Shown here: positions 34,238-46,935 of the stretch, one piece after another
How positions within the stretch are numbered: the stretch's first letter is position 1
Layout of the letters: each line of letters opens with the position of its first letter
Source: Dicyema japonicum
Taxonomy: Eukaryota > Dicyemida > Rhombozoa > Dicyemidae
Reading direction: 5' to 3'
DNA length: 64,000 bases
Assembly (NCBI GenBank): GCA_011109175.1
Contig: RDEW01000031.1
Coordinates: forward strand, 124,001-188,000
Translations under genes and position numbers: made by a program
The notes under the pieces: generated by a model
The model's database searches: none
The model's input: the letters and a program-made list of their open reading frames with translations, nothing else
What the model was told of the DNA's origin: nothing

Positions 34238-35250
34238 GTTAGCTTCAACACAGAGAAGAGAGTGGTGCTCTTAAGAAGAGAGGGCAGCCACCGAAAAAAA
34301 CCAGAAGTAGTCAGGATAACCCTGATTAATGCCCGTTCTCTTTGGAAACGGGCCTCAGTGCTGGTTGCTCTAGCCAGCACGATCCAGATGGATGTTCTAA
34401 TTATAAACGAAACTAAATTATGGAAGATGCCCAAAGGCTGTTGAAGCTAACATTGCGAAGAAAAACAAAATTGACCAAAAAAGGAAAGAATCGAATGGAA
34501 AATTATTTCTAAAACGAGAAAATGCCCATAATGGAGAAAGTGAAGTTTCCAAAACTGGAACTAATAAGAAATTAAAGTCAGAGTTTAGAATGTATGGGCA
34601 GACTGGCTGGAATACGACATATAATAAGAAACCTTCTAAAAAAGAAACAGTAGAAGCTTCAACACAGAGAAGAGAGTGGTGCTCTTAAGAAGAGAGGGCA
34701 GCCACCGAAAAAACCAGAAGTAGTCAGGATAACCCTGATTAATGCCCGTTCTCTTTGGAAACGGGCCTCAGTGCTGGTTGCTCTAGCCAGCACGATCCAG
34801 ATGGATGTTCTAATTATAAACGAAACTAAATTATGGAAGATGCCCAAAGGCTGTTGAAGCTAACATTGCGAAGAAAAACAAAATTGACCAAAAAAGGAAA
34901 GAATCGAATGGAAAATTATTTCTAAAACGAGAAAATGCCCATAATGGAGAAAGTGAAGTTTCCAAAACTGGAACTAATAAGAAATTAAAGTCAGAGTTTA
35001 GAATGTATGGGCAGACTGGCTGGAATACGACATATAAAAAAACCTTCTAAAAAAGAAACAGTAGAAGCTTCAACACAGAGAAGAGAGTGGTGCTCTTAAG
35101 AAGAGAGGGCAGCCACCGAAAAAACCAGAAGTAGTCAGGATAACCCTGATTAATGCCCGTTCTCTTCGGAAACGGGCCTCAGTGCTGGTTGCTATAGCCA
35201 GCACGATCCAGATGGAAGTTCTAATTATAAATGAAACTAAATTGAAGCAC
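34238..35250 (+). repeat. Tandem repeat of about 412 bp (2.4 units) carrying a LINE endonuclease start
   Basis: Units start at the word AGCTTCAACACAGAGAAGAG at 34241, 34655 and 35066 (spacing 414 and 411 bp); the third copy is partial, ending near 35245. Units are almost identical: one A more or less in a homopolymer, a 3-bp deletion and a few substitutions. Each carries VVRITLINARSLWKRASVLV and MDVLIINETKL, the usual start of an APE-type LINE endonuclease. The arrangement looks like a tandem array made from the 5' part of a LINE. Confidence 0.85.
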
Positions 35251-36480
35251 ATGGATTGGATTTAGCATCTGAAATTGATGACGAATACGAAAGAAAAACG
35301 AGAAGAATTGGTGATTTATTACATTGCTTGTGGAAACTCGCATTGTAATTGGGGCTTTTTACGGAGAAGAGACATACGGTGTCTCATGAGAGTGCCCCGA
35401 TAGAGACGACCCCAAATCTTGGCTTTCCTCTTTAGTTAATGGCTCTTACCTTGTTTAGTTAGTTGGGGTTTTGCGAATAAATCATGTTATCTATCTATCT
35501 AAAATTTTAAGACTATACTTCTAGGGATCATTTCTAGAGTTTGTCTTGAGAGAACGCTTTTCTAAAGTGTTCCCACACCAAACTGTGATGATGCTGTATA
35601 CCTTTATAGCCTTTTCGTGACGCTTCGATCACTATATGGTCGAATGAAAGATCTGTCGTGGCTTTGGAGGTTTCTGAGCAGTTTGTAAAAGTATATAAAA
35701 TGACTTGGTTCAAATTATTAAGCAAAAGAATATTTACTGGCAAAACTTGTCTTAGGTTTTTATTGAAACGAAGTGAAGGAAGGAAACTCAAATAAAGAGA
35801 ATACTTTTAAATAAAAAACTGTTAATTTGGCGACTGCACTTTGAAGTCTTTCGATCGATGATTATTCACTCTCTCCATCCTGCATCTAGAAAGACAACCG
35901 TGATCCACTTCCAGAAGTGAACAAGATCATAGTCAGAAACATTCTGGGAGCAATGTGTAAGCTCTCCAGTGACGACAAGATTCTTTTACTAATAAAAAAG
36001 ATGTCCTCGAACAGATCGTCCATAAAATACCCTTCCATAAAATAAAATTTGTATAGACATCTCACATTTTACTGCCACCACAGGTGAAGTACAGACGGAA
36101 CTAGGAAATTGTGTGGCAGATGTCAAGTCTGCCACCTGCTCTCGTCGCACTCGGACTGAACCGTATCCATCCAAATGCGAAGTCATTAACATTATTATCA
36201 CAGAATGACTTTAGTAAAGCAAGAGCTATGATCTGGACTTATCTTAAGTGTATGCCACTTAAATCGAAAACGCGCTCAATGTGACATGAAAATGTCAACT
36301 CTCCTGCAAGAGAAACTTCCATCTGTCCACCATACTTAACAATTCTTGATTCTACGGCGCTATTTTTCCTCAGGAATATCCATCTCACACTTTTTTTTTA
36401 CTAACAGCTCCTGTTCCACGGACATGTAATTTCTAATCGACTAGAGACAATGACTTGCCTAAGGAAGAAACACTTAATAT
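35251..36480. other. LINE debris and unassigned sequence
   Basis: 35395-35515 looks like a LINE 3' end (GAGAGTGCCCCGATAGAGAC ... TTAGTTAGTTGGGGTTTTGC with an ATCT repeat). The minus-strand frame 35534-35791 and the rest up to 36480 have no recognised domain. Confidence 0.35.
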
Positions 36481-37400
36481 TTCATTTGATAAAATTTGCT
36501 AGATTCAGTGTAAATTATTGCTACTCTGTGAGATATTTGGGATCCGCTTACTGTTTGAACTCGTCCTCTCAACTTTTCTATTTTCAGTCAATGTTTCTAC
36601 TGGTCTCAGGCGACATATCCTACACCACCTTAACGGATTACAAGATAAAGCAGTAGCATGCACGTCTTCGAAGAGTCTAAGTGTGGAATTCCCGAAGAAC
36701 GTTTATAGACAACGAGACTGGGATAAACCATTATATTCAAAAACTATTGATGAGATAAAACCAGAATCGCCTGGCATATTTTCTGCATCGACGGACGAAA
36801 GTGGTGAATGGCTCATACCTTTCCCATGCACCTCATTTGGGACGTTATTGGATGACGACGCCATAAGAATAGAAATTTACATCCGTCTCAGAGTGGGTGT
36901 CTTCGCGGCCCATTGTGTAAGGGTGATCGACGTTAAAGGTATTTACGCTCTTTCCCTAAGAGGAGTTCAAGGCAAATAGCAATCAACGGAGTTATTGCGT
37001 GTAGACTGGATGTAATCGGATTTCCTGTTTAGCTGAAACCTCTAGGACTGGCCCCAGCCAACAAAAGGCCTGACAGAACAACTCTTTCCACAATTCCTAT
37101 TCTGGGACGCCACTTGTAAGGATGGCCTCTCACCCTCCAACGTCGAAATGACAACAACTCACCTACAATCATTTTCCGGAAAGGGCTAAGACCACAAAGA
37201 AGAACTAATATGAATGTCTCAGAGGACTGTTTATTTTTGAACCAGCCGCCGTGGAAACATCAGGACTTATTGGAATCTGATAACTGACCGTGCTAAATTG
37301 CATCAGCTCACTTATCGCCAGGAGGAAGAAGGATGAGTGAGAAAGGAGCTGAGCATATTTTCTTAAAAATCGTCAGGGGAAATGCGTTTTCAAATTTACC
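36480..37400 (+). pseudogene. Decayed 3' part of the restriction-like-endonuclease LINE
   Basis: Preserves FGTLLDDDAIRIEIYIRLRVG (36835-36895), matching NLLDDEAVRIATSLRLGL of the 20.7-kb element. Further on are a degraded endonuclease stretch (CCTGACAGAACAACTCTTTC, then TTCTGGGACGCCACTTG near 37105) and the end GCCGTGGAAACATCAGGAC and AATCGTCAGGGGAAATGCG. Multiple stops: inactive. Confidence 0.6.
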
Positions 37401-37889
37401 ACTAATTCGATATTATAATCTAATCTTTCTTATCTAACCTTCCCATTACCACATTAAATGAAAAAATAACTTTTTTTGATCCTTCCTTACTTGCAGATTG
37501 ATCCCATGTGCTCCCAAAAATCTCACATTCATTCTACTCTGGGGAAAAATTTCGGCCTCTCGTAACTTGGGGACCAATCCTTCCTTGGTCTTTACTCTGG
37601 ATTTGAACAAAAAAATATCATTTTACCTCACCAATATCTTCTTACATGGCCAACTCTTTACTATTATCTTCTTGCATTGTAGGTTGCACAAAAAGAATCG
37701 CACGACGTGCGTCGAAGAGTACGCTTTCAAGGGTTTTCTTGAGCGCAGTTGCTTGTACAGTAAAACTCCTTCGATTTTGGGAATTCTAAAAAACTGGCTG
37801 TTAGAAAGAGTAATAAAAAAAAATTTATTTTTTGGTAAACTAATTATCAAGTGTGTTGTTAACCCAATTTCCTTTCTTCAACGCTTTTG

Positions 37890-38125
37890 AAATTTGATTT
37901 TGCGGAAAAGTTTTCACATCGTAATCTTCATCAGAAAATTTGGTCAGGGAGAAAATAGGAAGATCCTTTAACGACTGTGTCGTGACAGAAAAACACGTAG
38001 CCTCACAGGTGGGATCTGTTTGACGACCTTCGTTAAAAATTTCATTTTTCGGATTTGAACCCACGACTGTCAGATAGATGTTAAGTTCAGCCAGAAAGCC
38101 TAAAGTTGAGACCAAGGGTAAAATC
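37890..38125 (-). repeat. SINE family B fragment
   Basis: Matches 350-560 in the same orientation, with GGTTCAAATCC in place of the perfect B box, read on minus near 38060-38075. Confidence 0.55.
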
Positions 38126-38169
38126 AAACTAACTAATTCCGGTATCCTGACGTGTAGCAGCAGAACCTT

Positions 38170-38440
38170 CACTCAAGAACAGTGATCCAGAGGACGTTGT
38201 CCGAAGAGCTGAGGTCAATTCCTGAACTCATCGCCAAGGAACTAAATTGTCTCCTGGTGGAATGAATAGCTGGATTTTTTGCCTGCGAGGCATCGGACGT
38301 CTCCTAAGTAAGGTGGATTCATTGACGCCATTAAAGGGAGGGAAGAGAAATTTTCAACCAATTAGCCACATAGCACACAGCGCCACGAGGATGTTTAGAT
38401 TAAGCCGCCTGGTGGAATTTCCAATTTATAATTAAAAAAT
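38170..38440 (-). repeat. SINE-like repeat, family C
   Basis: Contains CATCGGACGTCTCC, AAGGTGGATTCATTGACGCC and TTTTCAACCAATTAGCCACATAGCAC, the family C signature. Confidence 0.55.
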
Positions 38441-38689
38441 GTTAAATCAAAATTTGAACATTTTTTACAAAATCTACTAAAAATGTTCAGTCAGGGTTAT
38501 TCGAGAAAATAAATATTGACATTAGTTTAGACCTGCGCTTCCTGATTCGTTTTGAATTTGCATCCCCGATTTTAGACCTAGCAGAATTCTAATTTTATTC
38601 ATAAAAATTAGTTACGTTCCTTGAGACTTTTCCTGCCTTTTAGTTTTAATTAATCCTTCAAAACGTGCATAATAATAATGTATGAACAG

Positions 38690-39330
38690 TCTATGATTCA
38701 AAGCCCTTCTTTAAATGAAATTGACGATTTTGACACACTAGTATGAAGGATACAATAAGTAACTGTTACATCTGGAACATGTTTTCTCAAAAAGGATGCA
38801 AACTCAGACCTGTTTCTCAGCATAACTGGAGCACCGTCCGTGGAAATTGACCCGATAATTTTTAATGGAATATCATGTTCATCAAAAAAAGTTTCAATTA
38901 CATGGAAAATATTTTTTGCAGAAGCTTCCGTTTCGAGAGGTTTGCAAAAAAAAAACTTTTCCGCAATTAAATTTTCTTGTACATACAAACAAAGCCAATT
39001 AGTTGACTGCAATTATCAATATCGGTAGATTCATCCAACTGGATTGAAATCCTGATAAAATAATATCTTCATGTCCGAAACAACTTGTTTAAGAACATCA
39101 CATGATATTATATTAATTGGATCCAGGATACAATTATTTGACAAAAGAATTTGCTGCAGTTTACGAGAGGCGTCTGGACCCAGAACTGTTTTTCACCATT
39201 TCCAATGCACACGGCTTAATAAGAATCTCTGCAATAGTAATGTGGATTCTTTCATTTCGCAACTTCATATGCTACTTCGAATAACGCCAAAAATAACGGA
39301 TTGTCAATTCAGGTAAATACAAGCTTCGGA
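38690..39330 (-). pseudogene. hAT-type transposase remnant (ZBED5/SCAND3-like)
   Basis: Minus-strand sequence keeps SIQLDESTDIDNCSQLIGF (about 39020-39050), then FFFCKPLETEASAKNIFHVI, FFDEHDIPLKIIGSISTDGA and VTYCILHT. These are the conserved core of ZBED5/SCAND3-like hAT transposases. Upstream a LLSNNCILDPINI-type segment continues to about 39300. One frame change separates LDESTD from FCKPLET; C-terminal dimerisation region and terminal repeats are not seen. Confidence 0.75.
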
Positions 39331-40006
39331 ATTGTTCCTTGGATATCGTATCGTGACTTTTAGCCTTCAAACATTCAAAATTATTTCCTGAACGATGACA
39401 AAAAATAGCAAAGATGATAAAAAAAGCAACAAAAATATAAAAATTATTTCATCAAAAATACATCAATCGAAACAAATTTAATTTTATTACTAATCAATGA
39501 TAATGAGTCATATAAACATCAAAGTCGAAAAAGTATTAAATTTATACAAAATAACGCTCTTAAAAATACCAATTTTTAATATTTAAATGAAATAATCAGA
39601 CTGTATTTGTAGCGAAATATGATGTTGATGATTATTATTAGAATATGAAGGCACCTGATAGCTATTATACGTACAGCATCTTGAAAATGATCCCCTGAGT
39701 TCTTTCCATTTTGGGTCGGATTAGACTTGAACTTCGATCTCGTGCATCCGAAAAAAGAAATTTGGGTTTCTGATATTTTCTGAGTAGTCTTTCGCCCAAG
39801 TGACGTGAAGAAAGAAGACAAAGGGAAATCTTATAATAAATATTTAAAATTTATTTAATTTTATTTAATTTTATTAATTTAATAATTTTATTTTAGTTAA
39901 AATAACATTTTTTTAATTTGAATTTAACTTATTCAATTCTGTTTGCTGTTAACAGTAATGTCTGCATAATTGAAACGCTTTTGGCTGTTATAAAATTTAT
40001 AACGAA
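39331..40006. other. Unassigned AT-rich spacer
   Basis: No gene or repeat recognised. Confidence 0.35.
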
Positions 40007-40792
40007 ATGGAACAACCATTGAAAGTTATATTAAGGAAGGTAGTTAATATGTTTTACCAAATTGTAGGAGAAACAGCAAGAAACAAAGTTCAACCGTACG
40101 CATATAACATTTACGACTCAACAGTCTCCGTTCCCTGCTCATTAATTTATGATAATTGGTTGAATAGGATTGAATATAATTTAGTACGACTTTCTTATCG
40201 TTGAAGGAAAATGTCCCAATTCCTGTAGTACTGAACAGTTACTGTGTGGTCTTTTATGCCACCAATATTTGCAAGAGAAATATTTTGTTTTTAATCAATT
40301 CTTTAACGAAATTGGAAAATTGTGGGATTGTCGATTTTGCTAAAACAAAATCATAGTTACTATTTTTGTTTATTTTTAGTCTCCAATTTTCCACCGTTGT
40401 CAACCATGTTGAATGGGTTATTAGTTCCGAAAATTCTGACTATGAGGAAGGATCTAGTATGAATAATTTTCGGTATTTGATCTATTCATTATAAAATATT
40501 TTATTCTAAAATTATGCTAAATATTTGTTTTTCTTAAATATTGATTATTTTAGTGAAATTGCAACTCAAACTGAAAGCCATTATCTGGAGTATCAGAAAC
40601 TAAAAATGAAATTAAAAGGATGAGATGTGATAAAGGAACTCAAGTGATCAGTTTATTAATTTTTAGATTGACGTAAGTTTGTTATCAGGTCGCAAAATCT
40701 CTGGTAATGCCCGACTGGTTGTTCCTCGAGTTAATTTGGAGGAAATAAAAAAATCTGGAATTAAAATAGTCAAATATATCTGTAAAAAATGA
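40007..40792 (+). CDS. Unrecognised multi-exon protein
   Basis: ATG at 40007 opens EQPLKVILRKVVNMFYQIVG. A 23-nt intron near 40189-40211 gives YNL joined to ENVPIPVVLNSYCVVFYAT. Later exon-like stretches encode FSTVVNHVEWVISSENSDYE, EIATQTESHYLEYQKLK and finally ARLVVPRVNLEEIKKSGIK, ending at 40790-40792. Several junctions are uncertain, and introns here seem longer (about 80 nt for one). The pattern of amphipathic helices then strands is protein-like but matches no family I can name. Confidence 0.4.
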
Positions 40793-40924
40793 ACTCTAAT
40801 TATATCTTTGTAAAATAAAATCTTATATTTTTAATTTAATAAGTGAAGTTTTAAATTCTGGTTATTTTATTTTTTTGCGTTTAATCATTCGTACTGAAGA
40901 ACATGATAAATCCATCCTTACTGA

Positions 40925-41250
40925 CTTGGCCGGTGGCGCAGTGTAACGAGTGCTGGATAAGAGACCTGATGACCCATAGCTCGAATCTTGCTGCTGTACA
41001 TTCTGATTGAAAGTTCCACGCATATACAATGCTTTGGCTTGACGAGTGACGTCGTCATCAGTGAACATTTCACTTCGGAACCGGATCGTCTACAAAAGGA
41101 CTCACCCAACAGAAAGAAAAAAGAAGTGAAAAGCATTCCTTGATTCTCCCTCATCGATTAGCTATGATAACTGTTTAATTAAAATAAAGTGTGTGGGAGG
41201 AACTATAACTAATATGGCTCTTCTTAAAGTGGGATATTATTATTAATAAT
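40925..41250 (+). repeat. SINE family A (subtype 2)
   Basis: Head GGCCGGTGGCGCAGTGTAAC with A-box character, B-box region AGCTCGAATCT, body GTTCCACGCATATACAATGC, CTTGACGAGTGACG, and AATAAAGTGTGTG. Head matches the copy at 7677. Confidence 0.75.
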
Positions 41251-42728
41251 GCCAAATGAAGCAATAAAGAAATGGTCCTACTAATATGAACTATGTTGAA
41301 ATTACAATGATTTTGTTTAAGGTACAATTTATTAGATCTCATAGTAGAAGAGGATTTTCTGAATATCTAATTTGGGGAAAAAGATATTATTTAAAAAAAA
41401 ATTTTTTTTAACAATTAAACAAATGTCAGTTGAGGAAGCCTGCTGCGTGGATTGCGAACGAGTTCCCTCGGAGTATGGCTATTCCTATCTTTTGTTTTAG
41501 CCATAACCCTTCTCGTTAAAAAAAATTGAAATACAAACTGCTGAATTGACAAAAAAGGTAGAATTTAATATATACCCTGAAATATCTGATAATTCTTTAA
41601 ATCTAGTAGGCGAGGTTGAAGATACAGACGATATTAATGTGGTAAAATTGACTAATAATGTTATTTGGCTCTTCAAGTATAAAAATACTTTAAACAGCCT
41701 GAATTGTTTGATTTAAATGGAATGAATGGGTTATATCAAATTTCAAAAGCGATAAAAAAATTGGGTTAACAACTCAATTGATAATTGGTTTATCAAAAAT
41801 AAATTTTCCTTTATTAATCCTTCTAACCGCATAAAAGTGTCCTGACTGAGTGGAACTATAGCTAATATGGTGTTTTCTCGGGAACCAGCTCATTTTCTGT
41901 GGTAAATACTTTAAAAAACTGAAAATTACTTTGAAGATTAAAATAAGTAGCTATATATGATAATTGGTTATTTTAGTAATAACGTGATTCATTCAATTTT
42001 ATCAAATATAGTAACAATTTAGGTAATTTTAATCAAAAATCAATTAACCAACAGATTTGATTCATTCCGAATATTAGTAACACATATGATAAATAAAAAA
42101 TCAATTTTATATGTTACTTCAGTTATATTTTTGTATTTGGCCTAGATATTTATCGACGTAAAAATACAATATTATCAACATAATAACATACACAATAACA
42201 CATCATCCTATCTATGCTGCCTCTGACAGATGATAATTCAACTTCTTTCAATTTCGGGTTAAATGGAATTCAAATCCCGATCTTTCGTGCATCGATATTT
42301 CCTTTATATAGAACGATGAAATTGATGAATTAAGGGAGGAAAATGTGGAGGATCCAGTATCGGACGAAGGCTTGCTTCAAAGATATGTGAGCCTTTGAAG
42401 GACTCTGATTGATGCAGAGGCTCGAAATAGCAGTAATCAGTGGGAACGCCTTCGAAATCCTGCCGTTTTAGCTAAAAAATTTTGCTTGTTTTCTTTTTTC
42501 CAAAATTAAAATTTTTAAAGTGCTATATTTATAAATGCCATATTTTGTGGTTTATAAATGCTATAATGATATTTTTAAATGACTGTTTTTAATTTTAACT
42601 GCTATAAAAAATTGCCACACTGCATGGATCAAATTATAAAAATTATAATTTTTAAATAATCGGTTAGAGATTATTTATAGTGACTTGGTTGGTTATCTTT
42701 GTTGATTAATGTGTTACTTATAGTTCAA
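41251..42728. other. Mostly unassigned; possible small gene at 41422-41769
   Basis: A plus-strand ATG at 41422 starts SVEEACCVDCERVPS. Downstream pieces read TAELTKKVEFNIYPEIS, GEVEDTDDINVVKL and, after a possible 21-nt intron, PELFDLNGMNGLYQIS. They may form one small gene but the first junction is unclear. A SINE family A tail scrap lies at 41838-41880. The rest is AT-rich without features. Confidence 0.3.
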
Positions 42729-45578
42729 TTACTTTTTTTTGATATATGCAAATACGATCGAAAAATCATGCAATTGATTGAATGAATTTTTTAATGGTAT
42801 AAATGAGTACCCTAATAAAATTATCAAAAATAAAACCTTCGTTTAAAAAAATCACTGGAATCATATTTTGTCCGATTATATTTTCATTTTTATTTTCTAC
42901 TGAAATTCGCAACATACACATGCGACAATTCCAAACCTATTGTCATTAATTCAAAAAACCTTCTCTAAAATGATTTTCTTATTTAATTTCTTGGTGAGTT
43001 TATTATAATTTGAATTTAATTTAATTTTTGTTTCATTTTTATACGTTCCAAATATTCTTATTCGGAAATAAAGAACTCCTTTCAATGGCAGTTTCATGCA
43101 CAGTGATATCAGCTAAAATTGAATAAAAATATTGTAACGTTTATTTCAAGATCAATAGTTTCCAAAATCTGGTTATTTAAAGGCGGTTTTAATATATATC
43201 CGTATGTTTATTATAATTAAAAAACGATAGATTTGCTTGCATATTTTCATCTCAAATAAATTGTATCAATTTACCTAAAGTCTGAAAATTCATTGCAACC
43301 ATTTGACAGCCAACGGTCCAAAAATACTACAAATATTCACAAAGATAACCATTGGATTATAATTAGATGAATTAATTCTTGTTTTCTTAGGATATATTCT
43401 TGAAATCCGACTTTCGTTGTATCTTTAATTTTTTATCATTAAAAAGTCAAACTTACTAAAAACTCTCATTTGACTTTCTATTTGACTTGTAGCCAGAGTT
43501 TCGTTAAACGATGTCATTAGATATCTCGTATCGTGTTCTAGATTTTGAATATATAACAACCAATCAACTTATCCATAGATGAAAATGGAACTGACTGAAA
43601 ATAATTAGCGATTGATTTCAAATTTTCCGAAATTGAGCTATCTTCTGTTTGGACTTCCTTTAAAATAATATTGTCGCAAACAATTGAGAAACTTTTCCGT
43701 CTATCAATTTCGCATAGTTCACACCAGTCATCCGTGTGTTTTGCAATTTCACCTGATCATCAAAATAAAATTTACATATGCATTTGTTACTTATAAAATG
43801 AAAACTAGAAGCTGAAGTTGATTGTTCAATTTCAAGTTTTGACATTTTTTCTGAAAATAAAATTAATTGTGTGACTGGATGATTTAATTTTGGTTTTTAT
43901 TAAAATTTTATTTTTTAATTTGTTTGGACTTGGAATTGGGACGGAAATTTTTAACTAGATAATTTTTATAATCTAATACTGGATGGTCTTCTAAAGGTTT
44001 GCTTATAAGCAGATCTCCAAATATTTCCTTAATATATTTAACCATTTTCTGTTCAACTTTTTTTCTTTTAAAAAAATTAAAAAAAATTTACGAGCAGTGA
44101 TTTTCGATTGAGAGAATTACAGGATATTCTGAAGTTTTAAAAGCGCTTTCTGCAATTGCACTGATTACGCTCTTCAGAGTTAATTGTTTGATTACTTTGA
44201 AAGATATAACTGAACAGACCGAATATCCATGTGTAATAATTGGTTCTGAATTATTTCCATCCCAACAATCCAATTCTACACAACGACATCCTTTAGTCAA
44301 TATCAAATTATAATTTTCTACTATCGATTTTCCTCCAACTTGATTTCCTTTAAATAATCATTTGTAATCACCTAAATACGTATTATGTGACGAATTTATG
44401 AAATATTCGTTCATTGGACGATCCATGTCATCCATTTTATCAAAATTTTCCAAATCCATATACATGTGATGTTTGCTTAGCAGAAATTTGAGCATTCCTT
44501 CAGTAGAAATTAATCCTTAAATAAATAAACGAAATACCATCATTTTTCAAATTTTCGTTGTTTTCAAATGAGATGATTATTTGATTCGCAATGTCTTGAA
44601 TAGAAATTTCAGAATCCAAGTCTTTATATTTATACACTTCGTCCTCCAAAAACTTCAGCAACTGATTAGTAGTCAGGTAAGGATTACCGCCAGAATACCT
44701 AAAAGGTTCAGTTAACAAATTTAACTTGTGAAATATCATTCTAAACCCAATTCTATTTGATATTCCCATATAAAACATGAAGAAGTGATGAAAGGTAAAG
44801 TTTTCAACAGTCAAAACCGAATTCTTGATCGAATTTAATGATTGAATACCTTTTCTAATAATATGTTTGCATAATTTAATGCTTTTTTAATTTTATTTTC
44901 TCCATACTGCATATAATTTTTTGTTAATCTTAATAAGCAAAAACAGAACTTTTCAAGTTTTATTGAGCCGTAATTTTTCATTATTAATTTATATCTGGCA
45001 AATACTTTTTTCAGTTGATTCAAAGGAGAAATATTGGCTAATATGGAATTTTGTAAAATTGCTAATAAAATACTTGCAAACTTCTAAAATTATGGAAATT
45101 TGAATTATTTGGTTAAAGTGGAATTAATGAGTTAAATTTACCCGAGCCAATTTAGTCTTATAAAATACAAAAGTTAATGTGTCTGTGTTTGAGAAACTGT
45201 TCCCAATTGTTATCGTAATTGACTTTTTTTCTTTTATAACCACATTTTCTTTACTCGATTGTCGATAATGTTTGATTTCCTAAAAATTTAAATTATAGAA
45301 AATTAAACTTCATTAAAAGACGATCGTAGTCCTGACTTTACATCGATTATTATGCTTGTATTGATACAATACATTTTCTATATTAGACTTATTTTATTTT
45401 AAAAATCAAAACTTTATCGCTCATAATCCAAAAAATGTAAAATCCGTGTTCTTCTATTCCGAGCTTTATTATTTCCCCACTTTGATTCATCTAATTTTAC
45501 TAGAAAAATTTGTACTAGAGAAAATTTTAAGCAATATGCTTCCTTAAAATCCTCAATAGAATTAATAATCTCATCCAT
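42729..45578 (-). CDS. PLCB: Phospholipase C-beta
   Basis: Hydrolyses PIP2 to IP3 and diacylglycerol at the plasma membrane, usually downstream of Gq. ATG at 45576-45578. Order of domains: a PH-like start ([13 protein letters not shown]); an EF-hand-like region ([20 protein letters not shown] ... [14 protein letters not shown]); the X domain with [22 protein letters not shown] and IITHGY (both catalytic histidines present) and [11 protein letters not shown]; a linker after [14 protein letters not shown]; the Y domain ([16 protein letters not shown] and [12 protein letters not shown]); and a C2 region ending [19 protein letters not shown] and GYSFIPL. Stop at 42729. The long C-terminal coiled coil that binds Gq in most PLC-beta proteins is absent. 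Many introns are 22-27 nt, with a few longer ones. Confidence 0.9.
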
Positions 45579-46346
45579 TTACGATTCATTTTTACTAATG
45601 TTATATACTGAAAGCTTTATGGTTGATTAAAACCATTACGCATGTGACTAATTGAATTTTTTAATTTTTTATTCATTTGAAATTTATCAAATTAAAGCAT
45701 TATGGAATTAATGTTACAGTAGGTTATTGATGGTACCTTTTCACAATATGATGGGTTTTTTTCGACTATATAAGTAACATTTTTGATTAATTAAAAATAA
45801 ACAATCAAGTAAATTTTGAAGAGACTCAGTGTTTGAGGATTATTTTTCTTTAATTTTGTAGAGATAATTTTTTTAAAGTAAACAATACAAACATTCCATA
45901 TTTCCAATTTTAAATAGTAGAATAGTTATTGTTTTATTTTCTGTTGCGTTTTAGTCAATGCTGAGGGAGCAAATTTCATGATTGATTTATCATTAACACA
46001 AAAATATTAAATTCCGTAAATTTATGGAAAAATATTCAATTCCGTAATTATGGATATAAACTAACACTATTTCTAGAAAAAATCAATTTTTACAAGTCAC
46101 TGTGATTAAAATGCGATTTAGTTTCAGTTTTACAATTTATTTGATCAGTTAGTCGAATGGTTAATTGATCGGAAGGTATAGGTGATGACGTACCACCATT
46201 GAACTAATTGTCTACTTTTCTACATGGTAGATGAAAGTCCTTTTCCATCAAACATGACGAGGTGATGGACTCAGGATATCCGAAAATTTGAACAAAGGAG
46301 GTGTCGGATGCAAGGAGAACCCTAGTTCTAATTTCGTCGAATTTAT
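45579..46346. other. Spacer with a diverged repeat
   Basis: 45870-46080 matches 5340-5700 (TAAACAATACAAACAT, TTATTGTTTTATTTTCTGTT, CGTAAATTTATGGA). Otherwise no feature. Confidence 0.45.
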
Positions 46347-46680
46347 TTAATAACCCCGGATACACCGAGAAAGAAGTTAAAGTAAACAACTAATTAAGTG
46401 TATCTAGTTTCCACTTGCACAGAAACAGAGTCCATCCGGAATCAACATAAAGGGTAAAAGACGTACATACCTTCAGTTGTGGAAACCCCTCCAGTGGAAT
46501 GGGGGAGAGCAAATGATCCTTTTTTGTGCCGGCTTGGCACTGGGCGCCACCTAGACAGGTGGATCACATGACGCCACTCTAATAGGAAAAGAGAAGAGGA
46601 ACAGACGAACAAACAGAAACTTCAACCAATTAGCCACGAAGCACCACATGGCGCCGTCGAATGTGAAATTGAACGAACTT
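46347..46680 (-). repeat. SINE-like repeat, family C, best copy
   Basis: Read on minus it starts near GGCGCCATGTGGTGCTTCGT, then TGGCTAATTGGTTG (A-box-like). It has GGCGTCATGTGATCCACCTG, a GTGGAAACTAGATACACTTA region and the tail CTTTCTCGGTGTATCCGGGG then TTATTAAATAAA. Tail matches the jockey-like LINE ends at 2940-3000 and 63712-63780. An obvious B box is not seen, so a Pol III origin is probable but unproven. Confidence 0.6.
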
Positions 46681-46935
46681 GGAAAATCATTTGTAGGAAG
46701 CTGCATGTATAAGATGATAGTTAATATGATTCTATGTATGTTGCTAATAATAATTTTTTTGAAATTTGTTCAATGATTTTTGCGTCACAATTCTTCTACG
46801 CATTAACTTTATGTCCAATTTAACATTTTTTATGATTGTTTGATTATGCATAATAACAAAATTCTGAAATTAATAGAAATTTAATTAACCAAAAATTGAT
46901 AATTCATATAAAAATACTAAAAATTTCAATCTTAA

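Noticed and set aside
34238-35250. CRISPR-like or prokaryotic repeat array
   Set aside because: Units are about 412 bp without unique spacers, and the surroundings are clearly eukaryotic.
40007-40792. HORMA-domain or MAD2/ATG-type protein
   Set aside because: I compared remembered features of MAD2L2, ATG13, ATG101 and p31comet; none matched, so the gene is left unassigned.
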